This document shows, in pieces, positions 58,198 through 64,000 of a stretch of 64,000 bases of DNA (positions are counted from its first letter, which is position 1; each line of letters starts with the position of its first letter). The DNA is from Streptomyces rishiriensis (GTDB lineage Bacteria; Actinomycetota; Actinomycetes; Streptomycetales; Streptomycetaceae). The notes beneath the pieces were generated by a model. The model was given only the letters and a program-made list of their open reading frames with translations, was not told where the DNA came from and ran no database searches. A program made the translations under genes and the position numbers. The stretch lies in NCBI RefSeq assembly GCF_003112535.1, contig NZ_BEWA01000017.1, forward strand, positions 304,153 to 368,152, given 5' to 3'.

Positions 58198-59319
58198 TCA
58201 CCAAGGCCGTGGCACGCGTTCGATCGCCACCATGGCGGCGTCGTCGCCCAGATGGCCGCCGACGTGACGCAGCAGGTCCTTGCGCAGGTGGGCCAGGAGA
58301 GCGGCGGGCCCTTTGGCGGCCTTGCCGATCACCCGTTCCGCAAGCGGATAGAACGTACCGCCCTGGTCGCGGGCTTCGATGACACCGTCCGTGTAGAGAA
58401 GGGCGATGTCACCGGGCTCGAAGGCGAAGGTCTCTGCGGAGAGGTCTGTTTCCACGAATTCGGTGAGGCCCAGAGGCGGTGCCGGGTGGCGCGTTTCGAG
58501 CAGACCGGCGTGGCCGCCGCGCAGCAGCAGGGGCGGGGGGTGACCGCAGTTGATCAGGTGAAGGACCGGCTCGTCGTCCGGGATATCCATCACGGCGGCG
58601 GTGATGAACGCCTCGCCGCGATCCTCGGTCTCGATCTCGGGGGCCGCGGGGTCGTCCAGGTCCGAGGAGACGGTTCCCTCCAGGAACGTGACCAGTGCGG
58701 GCAGGTCGGCCTGCCGGTGCGCGGCTCCCCGGAACGCGCCGAGAAGCAGAGCGGCGTCCCCGACCGCTTCCAGGCCCTTTCCCCTGACGTCGCCGATGAT
58801 GATCCGGGTGCCTCGCTCCGTGCGGGCGGCCGCATACAGGTCGCCGCCGATCTGCGCCTCGGATTGGGCGGCCAGGTAGATCGAGGCGATGCGTAACGGA
58901 CCGATCCGCTGGGGAAGCGGCTTGAGCACCACCTCTTGAGCGGCCGTCGCCACCGAGCGCAGAGCGGTCAGCTGCCTTTCATGACGTTCCCGCCGTGCGG
59001 CGAAGGCGGTCGCGAACGCCGACATCAGGATCAGGGTGATCACCTGGAAGGAGTGGTTCAGGTCGACGAGGCTGGTGCGCACCGCCGCGACCACGACCTG
59101 GGCCAGGACGGCGAGCGCGCCGACGCATGCGGTCAGCCGGGGGCCTGCGAACGACGCTGTGACAGCGGGCGCGGCGACCAGGAACGGCCCGAGGTGGACA
59201 CTGGCCGGAGCCAGGATGTCGACCGCCGTGACCAGCGCGATCAGAGCGATCGGCACCGCCAGCAGCACAAGACGTGGCTCCCGCGACCAACGATGAGCGG
59301 TGAGGCGTCCAGGACCCAT
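58198..59319 (-). CDS. Membrane-bound PP2C/SpoIIE-type protein phosphatase
   Basis: A 373-residue protein. Residues 10-105 hold three or four TM helices (LVLLAVPIALIALVTAVDIL, FLVAAPAVTASFAG, ACVGALAVLAQVVVAAV, VITLILMSAFATAFA). Residues 140-370 are a PPM-type phosphatase: IGGDLYAAARTERGTRIIIG, DVRGKGLEAVGDAALLLGAF, LHLINCGHPPPLLL, IALLYTDGVIEARD, HLGDDAAMVAIERVP; the Asp and Gly metal ligands are present. Such phosphatases usually act on anti-anti-sigma (STAS) proteins in partner-switching pathways. No sensory PAS or GAF domain. The start at ATG 59319 is uncertain because no strong ribosome site precedes it. Confidence 0.88.
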   Translation of the reverse strand: MGPGRLTAHRWSREPRLVLLAVPIALIALVTAVDILAPASVHLGPFLVAAPAVTASFAGPRLTACVGALAVLAQVVVAAVRTSLVDLNHSFQVITLILMSAFATAFAARRERHERQLTALRSVATAAQEVVLKPLPQRIGPLRIASIYLAAQSEAQIGGDLYAAARTERGTRIIIGDVRGKGLEAVGDAALLLGAFRGAAHRQADLPALVTFLEGTVSSDLDDPAAPEIETEDRGEAFITAAVMDIPDDEPVLHLINCGHPPPLLLRGGHAGLLETRHPAPPLGLTEFVETDLSAETFAFEPGDIALLYTDGVIEARDQGGTFYPLAERVIGKAAKGPAALLAHLRKDLLRHVGGHLGDDAAMVAIERVPRPW

Positions 59320-59762
59320 AGGTTCTGGATACACCCCATCGCGGCTCAGCGCTCCTGCTGAGCCGCCCTGGGCCGCATCCGTATGCGCATGATCATCCCG
59401 ATCCGCGTGATCCGGCGCACGACCTGCCGGCCGCGGCCACATCTTGAGGGTGGGCGCGCGAAGAGGGCCCTTCGAGCCATGACCACACGGAGGCCCTGGC
59501 CAGGCGGGCCCGACCGCGACGCCTCGTACCCCTCCTTGAGACCCCACCTGGCACCCTATGGCGTCACGTGACGTCGGATGGTGCCGCTCGGTGCCGTCCG
59601 GTGCCACCAGGCGCCATTCTGCGGCTTACGAAGCGCATGCGTGCGCGCAGCACCATGATCACCCAGGTGGACGCCATGAGGTCCTCCCGGTTCGAGTGTC
59701 TTGCTGTGAGCGGTCGGGCCTGGGTTTGGCGCCAGTGGTGCCAGGCGGCTTGTGTAGTGAGT
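59320..59762. other. Intergenic region with repeated GGTGCC half-sites
   Basis: About 440 bases between the phosphatase and the RHH regulator. No gene. It contains the palindrome CGTCACGTGACG (59562-59573), the 10-bp phased GGTGCC array (59580-59615), and TGGCGCCA (59727-59734) and TGGTGCCA (59736-59743). The latter two match the centre of the operator at 59763. Confidence 0.6.
59580..59615. repeat. Helically phased array of GGTGCC/GGCGCC
   Basis: GGTGCC at 59580, 59590 and 59600, and GGCGCC at 59610: exactly 10 bases apart, one DNA turn, so all four face the same side of the helix. The intervening 4 bases are not conserved, which argues against simple tandem duplication. Confidence 0.7.
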
Positions 59763-59780
59763 CATAATGGTGCCATTATG
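59763..59780. promoter_or_regulatory. Operator CATAATGGTGCCATTATG
   Basis: Perfect 8-2-8 inverted repeat ending 6 bases before the ATG of the RHH regulator. Its left half contains CATAAT, a plausible -10, so binding would block the promoter. Centre TGGTGCCA recurs twice just upstream (59727-59743). Probable autoregulatory site. Confidence 0.75.
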
Positions 59781-59785
59781 GCGTC

Positions 59786-60304
59786 ATGGACCTGACTCCG
59801 TACGTCGATACCCTCCGCCGCGAACTTGCGGTGGCTGCCGAAGCCGGCGGTGACGAAGCCCGCGAGCTGGCCGAGAGGCTCACCGCTCCCCTGGAGTCGG
59901 CGACCCGGCTGACCATGCTCAACGTGCTCTCCGCCGCGATGGACGAGATCACGCGTGAACTCGCCCCCGGTTCGGTCGACGTACGGCTGCGCGGGCTCGA
60001 CCCCGACTTCGTGGTCACGCCGCCTCCCACCTATGGCGGCGCCCCCGCGGAGCCGACCGCGCCCGTCGAACCGCTCAACGCCCCGGCCCCACCCGAGGTC
60101 GACGAAGGCGGCACCGCCCGCGTCAACCTGCGCCTGCCGGCCCACCTCAAGGCCCGCGCCGAGGAGGCCGCGAGCCGCGAGGGCCTGTCGGTCAACGCGT
60201 GGCTGGTGCGCGCCGTGTCGGCCGCGGTCGACGGCGGCACCCGGCCGCGTACGACGGAGAAGGCGCAGAGCGTCGGACAGAGCTTCACTGGCTGGGTGCG
60301 CTAG
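59786..60304 (+). CDS. Ribbon-helix-helix (HicB/Arc-like) regulator
   Basis: A 172-residue protein. Residues 1-65 are a helical, probably coiled-coil region (TLRRELAVAAEAGGDEAREL, AERLTAPLESATRLTMLNVL). A Pro-rich linker follows, then a C-terminal RHH DNA-binding domain: ARVNLRLPAHLKARAEEAAS, REGLSVNAWLVRAVSAAVDG. This type is a common first gene of streptomycete operons with DUF4097 and DrrAB-like ABC genes, exactly the order seen here. It likely binds CATAATGGTGCCATTATG and represses its own operon. Confidence 0.85.
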   Translation: MDLTPYVDTLRRELAVAAEAGGDEARELAERLTAPLESATRLTMLNVLSAAMDEITRELAPGSVDVRLRGLDPDFVVTPPPTYGGAPAEPTAPVEPLNAPAPPEVDEGGTARVNLRLPAHLKARAEEAASREGLSVNAWLVRAVSAAVDGGTRPRTTEKAQSVGQSFTGWVR

Positions 60305-60402
60305 CCGCGTCCCGGCCCGCACCCCGAAAGAGATCAAGCACAGCGCCCACACCACGTCCCACCAGCGGGGACGGCCCGAAGACCCAAGAGAACGGGACAG
60401 CC

Positions 60403-61245
60403 ATGCCTTCTTTCGAGACTCCCGAACCGATCTCGGTCACCGCCTACGTGTACGCCGGCTCCATCCAGTTCACCGCGGGCGACCGCCTCGACACCGTCGT
60501 CGAGGTGCGGCCCCGCGACCCGAAGAAGGACCTGGACGTACGGACGGCCGACCAGACCGAGGTCGCCTATGCGGGCGGCACCCTGACCCTGACCACTCCC
60601 AAGGCCAATCTGCTCGGGCGTGGCGGCACCGTCGACGTGACGGTGGAGCTGCCCACGGGCTCGCACATCGACGTGACCGGCGCCGGGGCCAGGGTGCTCG
60701 GCGAGGGCCGGCTCGGCGAGGTCCGGGTGACGACCTCGGCCGGCGACGTCCGCCTCGACGCCACCGGACCGCTGCAGCTGAAGGCGTCGCACGGCTCGAC
60801 CGTCGTCGACCGGGTCGAAGGCAGGGCCGAGATCACCAGCAGCACCGGCGATGTGCGCGTCGGCCTCGTCGACGGTCCCGCCGTCCTGAAGAACTCGCAC
60901 GGCACCATGACCGTGGGCGCCGTGACCGGCGAGCTGCGGTTGAGGGGTGCCAACGGCGCCATCGACATCAGGCGCGCCGAGGCGTCGGTCACCGGCACCA
61001 CCACCAACGGCCTCCTTCGCGTCGCCGAAGTCGCCCGCGGCAGCGTCCAGTTGGAAACCTCCAACGGCTCCATCGAGGTAGGCATCCGCGAGGGCGCGGC
61101 CGCCTGGCTCGACGTCAGCTCCAACCGCGGGCAGGTACGCAACGCGCTCGCCGCGTCCGAGGCGCCGGAGCAGACCGGAGACGCCGTCAAGGTCCACGCC
61201 AGGACCAACTGGGGCAATATCGACATCGTCCGGGCCAAGGCCTGA
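60403..61245 (+). CDS. DUF4097 beta-helix (adhesin-like) protein
   Basis: A 280-residue protein without signal peptide, composed of short repeating strands: VTTSAGDVRLDATGPLQLKA, SHGSTVVDRVEGRAEITSST, GDVRVGLVDG, TNGLLRVAEVARGSVQLETS, NGSIEVGIREG. This periodic T-x-x-G-D/S-V/I pattern is typical of DUF4097 right-handed beta-helix domains. Function unknown; it is often found with an RHH regulator upstream and ABC-2 efflux genes downstream. It begins 98 bases after the regulator. Confidence 0.88.
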   Translation: MPSFETPEPISVTAYVYAGSIQFTAGDRLDTVVEVRPRDPKKDLDVRTADQTEVAYAGGTLTLTTPKANLLGRGGTVDVTVELPTGSHIDVTGAGARVLGEGRLGEVRVTTSAGDVRLDATGPLQLKASHGSTVVDRVEGRAEITSSTGDVRVGLVDGPAVLKNSHGTMTVGAVTGELRLRGANGAIDIRRAEASVTGTTTNGLLRVAEVARGSVQLETSNGSIEVGIREGAAAWLDVSSNRGQVRNALAASEAPEQTGDAVKVHARTNWGNIDIVRAKA

Positions 61246-61320
61246 CCGTCGACGGACCCCACCCCCGCACCACCCCACCTCGCGTCCCCCGCCACTTGGC
61301 CTTCTCGCAGGAGGGCCACA

Positions 61321-61697
61321 TGACTTCATATGTCATGCCCACATCCAGAAAAATGACGGTCGTGCATCAGCACATTCCGGCCGGGTCGGTGTTCGCGCTG
61401 CTCGGGCCCAACGGCGCCGGCAAGACCACTGTCGTGAAGTCCTTTCCACGCTCATCACCGCCGACGGCGGGCAGGCCCGGGTCGCGGACCACGACGTCGC
61501 CGCGTCACCGGACGGCGTGCGCGCCGCGGTCGGCGTCACCGGGCAGTTCTCCGCCGTCGACGGGCTGATCACCTGCGAGCTGCTCGAGCATTTCGACTTG
61601 ACCGAGGCCGCGACGAAGCCCGCCTCCACCTATTCCGGCGGCATGAAGAGCCGCCTCGACATCGCCATGACGCTGGTCGGCGGCCTGCGGATCATCT
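61321..61697 (+). pseudogene. DrrA-type ABC transporter ATPase, multiply broken
   Basis: Starts at ATG 61321 with GSVFALLGPNGAGKTTVVK (Walker A). One base is missing near 61440; in the shifted frame it continues LSTLITADGGQARVADHDVA, ASPDGVRAAVGVTGQFSAVD, GLIT. Then some 30-35 residues are absent (about 61573), and CELLEHFDLTEAATKPASTY with the signature SGGMKSRLDIAMTLVGGLRI-I follows. At 61697, before the Walker B Asp-Glu, the sequence switches to transposase. The intact protein would export a hydrophobic drug with a DrrB-type permease, which is not in the window. Confidence 0.88.
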
Positions 61698-61698
61698 T

Positions 61699-62700
61699 AA
61701 ACCGAAGATCGCCTGGAACGACGAGCAGGCCCGCGCCGAGCTGGTCGACGCGCTGGTCGGTGACGCGCTGCGGCTGCTGGGCCACCTGCCCGACCAGCAA
61801 CTCGGCGAGAAAGCCGCGAACGCGGTGGGCATCCTGGCCCTGGTCGCAGGACAAGACGTCGAGCCCGCCGAGGACTCCGACGGCCGTGACGGACGCTGGC
61901 GTATCACCCGGGGCACCGCCCCGGGCCGCATGGTCTCCACCGTCGATCCGGAAGCCCGGCACGTCCACAAGACCCGCAGCCACCAGCAGGACGGGTTCAA
62001 GGCCCATCTGGCCATCGAGCCCGAGACCGGGTTATACACCGCCGTCGCCCTGCGGCCCGGCGCCGGGCCCGAGCACCATGAGGCCGCAGTGGGTCTTGAG
62101 CTGCTCGCCGAGGAGGACACCCCGGTGGACGCCTTCGGTGACACCGCCTACTCCACCGGTGACGCCCGCCGGGCCCTGGACCGGGCCGGACACCGGCTGT
62201 TCCTCAAGCCCGCACCGCTGCGGCCCGCCGTCCCCGGCGGCTTCACCCTCGACGACTTCGCCATCGACACCACCACCGCGACCGTGACCTGCCCGGCCGG
62301 ACACACCGTGGCACTGTCCGACCCCGGCGGGCAGCACCACCAACGCAAAGCCTCTTTCGGGGATTCATGCGCCGGATGCCACCTGCGCGAGCGGTGCACC
62401 AAAGCCAGGGCCGGACGCATCCTGACCATCCGCCCCCACCACGACCTCCAAGCAGCCGCCCGCCACCAGGCCGCCACCGATCCCGGCTGGCAGGCCGACT
62501 ACCGCCGCTGGCGACCACCGGTCGAACGCGCCGTCGCCTGGCTCGTCCACCACGGCAACCGGCGCCTGCGCTACCGCGGCACCATCAAGAACGACACCTG
62601 GCTCCACACCCGAGCCGCCGGCCTCAACCTCCGCCGACTGATCAACCTCGGACTCACCCACACCAGCGGCACCTGGCACCTCGCACCCGCCGGCACATGA
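61699..62700 (+). pseudogene. IS1182-family transposase, 5'-truncated
   Basis: An open frame of about 333 residues lacking its first part. It enters at KPKIAWNDEQARAELVDALV, continues VHKTRSHQQDGFKAHLAIEP, ETGLYTAVALRPGAGPEHHE and DAFGDTAYSTGDARRALDRA, contains the Cys cluster DSCAGCHLRERC, and ends FRYRGT-like KNDTWLHTRAAGLNLRRLIN. IS1182 transposases are usually 450-550 residues, with the first catalytic Asp upstream of this entry point or near it. A GTG at 61825 could serve as start of a shorter product. The junction with the ABC gene at 61697-61698 has no visible inverted repeat. Confidence 0.8.
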
Positions 62701-62760
62701 CCGAAGGGGCTGCCCGGCCTGACGGCTGGACAGTCCCTCACCAAGATCTTCATCGGCCTT

Positions 62761-64000
62761 CTAGTAGGACTCCGTTAGGTCTTTCTGTCGGTGGTGTTCG
62801 GCGGCATGGTGGGTGTGTGGACGCACATGAAGTGAACCGTGCTCGGGCGAAGTTGGCGTTGTTCGTGGCTGATGTGTTCGCCTCGGTGCCGCGCAAGGAC
62901 CAGCGGGCCAAGGGCAACTGCTATCTGCGGGGACTGATGACGGACGGTCGCCGCAAGTCCATCCAGGCCATGGCTGCGCGGCTGCCGGACGGCAACGAGC
63001 AGAACCTGCAGCAGTTCGTGAACCAGTCCACCTGGGATCCGGTGCCGGTGCGGCGGCGGATCGCGGAACGGATGGTGCCGCTGATCGGCCCGGATGCCTG
63101 GGCCATCGACGACGTATCGTTCCCCAAGGACGGGAAGATGTCGGTCGCCGTCGCTCACCAGTACTGCGGTGCACTGGGCAAACAGGCCAACTGCCAGGTG
63201 GCGGTGAGCGTGCACGCGGTCACCGACGCCGCGTCCGTCCCGCTGCAGTGGCGGCTGTTCGTGCCCCAGGAGTGGGCGGACGATCCCGTACGCCGGCGCA
63301 AGACGGGGATCCCCGAAGAGACCGGGCATCGCGAGAAGTGGCGCCTGGCCCTGGACACCCTCGACGAACTGGCCGGGTGGGGTCTGGTGCCGCCGGTGGT
63401 GGTGGCCGACGCCGGCTACGGGCAGAACGCCGACTTCCGCGACGGCCTGACCGGCCGAGGCATCGGCTACGTCGTGGCAGTGCGTTCGGATGTCACCGTC
63501 CACTGCTGCGACGCCGAGCCGGTCACGCCGCCGTGGTCGGGCAACGGCCGCAAGCCACAGCCCCGCTACCGGGACAAGCCGTGCTCGGTGGCCGAACTGG
63601 CCGCTGGCCAAGGGCGGCCGGCCTTCACCGAGGTGACCTGGCGGGAAGGCTCCCGCGGGCCGATGCACTCACGCTTTCTGGCACTGCGGGTGCGGCCGGC
63701 CGGGGTCCGGGCCCGCCGTCTGGCCCAGGCCGCCGCCACCGCGCAGGACGGCTTGTGGAACGGTGTCCTGCCCGAGGTCACGCTGTTGGTCGAATGGCCC
63801 GAAGGCGCCGAAACACCCACCGACTACTGGCTGTCGAACCTGCCCGCCGGCACCCCGGTGGCCGAACTGGTCCGCCTGGCGAAGATCCGCTGGCGCATCG
63901 AGCACGACTACCGGGAACTCAAACACGGCCTCGGCCTGGACCACTTCGAAGGGCGTTCCTGGGCGGGGTGGCACCACCACGTCACCCTGGTCACCGCCGC
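62761..64000 (+). mobile_element. IS701-family insertion sequence, left part
   Basis: The element begins after CTAG (62761-62764), which fits the YTAR four-base target duplicated by IS701 elements. The presumed left terminal repeat starts TAGGACTCCGTTAGGTC at 62765. The right end lies outside the window, so the matching repeat and CTAG cannot be checked. Confidence 0.7.
62817..64000 (+). CDS. IS701-family DDE transposase (runs off right edge)
   Basis: The frame is open from GTG 62817 to the window end (394 codons). Landmarks: FASVPRKDQRAKGNCYLRGL, RKSIQAMAARLPDGNEQNLQ, then the first catalytic Asp in WAIDDVSFPKDGKMSV, the second in VVVADAGYGQNADF, and the Glu in WRIEHDYRELKHGLGLDHFE (YREL motif). 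QYCGALGKQANCQVAVSVHA matches the family's conserved core. Only the C-terminal few tens of residues are missing. It appears intact. Start uncertain by a few codons. Confidence 0.9.
   Translation, partial: MDAHEVNRARAKLALFVADVFASVPRKDQRAKGNCYLRGLMTDGRRKSIQAMAARLPDGNEQNLQQFVNQSTWDPVPVRRRIAERMVPLIGPDAWAIDDVSFPKDGKMSVAVAHQYCGALGKQANCQVAVSVHAVTDAASVPLQWRLFVPQEWADDPVRRRKTGIPEETGHREKWRLALDTLDELAGWGLVPPVVVADAGYGQNADFRDGLTGRGIGYVVAVRSDVTVHCCDAEPVTPPWSGNGRKPQPRYRDKPCSVAELAAGQGRPAFTEVTWREGSRGPMHSRFLALRVRPAGVRARRLAQAAATAQDGLWNGVLPEVTLLVEWPEGAETPTDYWLSNLPAGTPVAELVRLAKIRWRIEHDYRELKHGLGLDHFEGRSWAGWHHHVTLVTA

Noticed and set aside
1..64000. tRNA, rRNA genes or CRISPR arrays
   Set aside because: No tRNA-like cloverleaf ends, rRNA conserved stretches or regularly spaced direct repeats with unique spacers were seen; the tandem repeats present have no spacers.

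Overview
The window is high-GC actinobacterial DNA, almost certainly from a Streptomyces: GTG and TTG starts are common, genes overlap tightly, secreted cellulases carry the 14-bp operator typical of the genus, and many small families are streptomycete. Density is normal up to about 51 kb. From 51 kb to the right edge the DNA is full of truncated or frameshifted genes and insertion sequences, as expected of an accessory or chromosome-arm region.

Left part (0-14.5 kb), mostly carbohydrate use: the N-terminal end of a UbiA prenyltransferase, a small membrane protein, an orphan WD40 protein, a secreted CE2-like SGNH esterase, an AraC regulator facing a phytanoyl-CoA-type dioxygenase, two secreted GH6 cellulases on the minus strand, a LacI repressor with two kinds of palindromic operator in the intergenic region, a FadR/GntR regulator, a DUF1963 gene broken by an amber codon, and a secreted GH62 arabinofuranosidase with a CGAAA/TTTCG operator.

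Centre (14.9-34.1 kb): one operon-like nonribosomal peptide locus. In order: a cobalamin-type radical SAM enzyme of the RiPP-maturation family, a stand-alone SyrP/TauD-like oxygenase, an MFS exporter, an MbtH protein and three NRPS genes joined by start/stop overlaps. The modules read C*-A-PCP, then C-A(N-methyltransferase)-PCP-C-TauD, then C*-A-PCP-TE, where C* marks condensation domains without the catalytic histidine. Two of the three A domains have Asn-like pockets. The likely product is a short peptide, probably a tripeptide, that is N-methylated, possibly C-methylated and beta-hydroxylated. A TauD oxygenase fused after a competent C domain and facing a catalytically dead C-like domain on the next protein is the most interesting architecture here.

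Right of it (34.2-41 kb) is a minus-strand operon with an ABC sugar importer, a 666-residue protein of unknown family and L-rhamnose mutarotase. A divergent GntR gene follows whose DNA is nearly identical to the one at 11 kb but inverted, so the peptide locus and importer lie between inverted homologous genes. Next come kdpFABC with an extra 27-residue micro-ORF, an MFS drug exporter, a two-TM potassium channel and a diacylglycerol-kinase-like lipid kinase.

The last 13 kb is a gene graveyard: fragments of an LLM flavin oxidoreductase, an HxlR regulator, a medium-chain oxidoreductase, an XRE regulator, an SDR with a one-base frameshift, an XdhC remnant and a DrrA-type ABC ATPase, interspersed with intact MarR/MFS, DUF1330, cupin, DUF3562, PP2C phosphatase, RHH regulator and DUF4097 genes. 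It ends in a 5'-truncated IS1182-like transposase and an IS701-family element that runs off the window.
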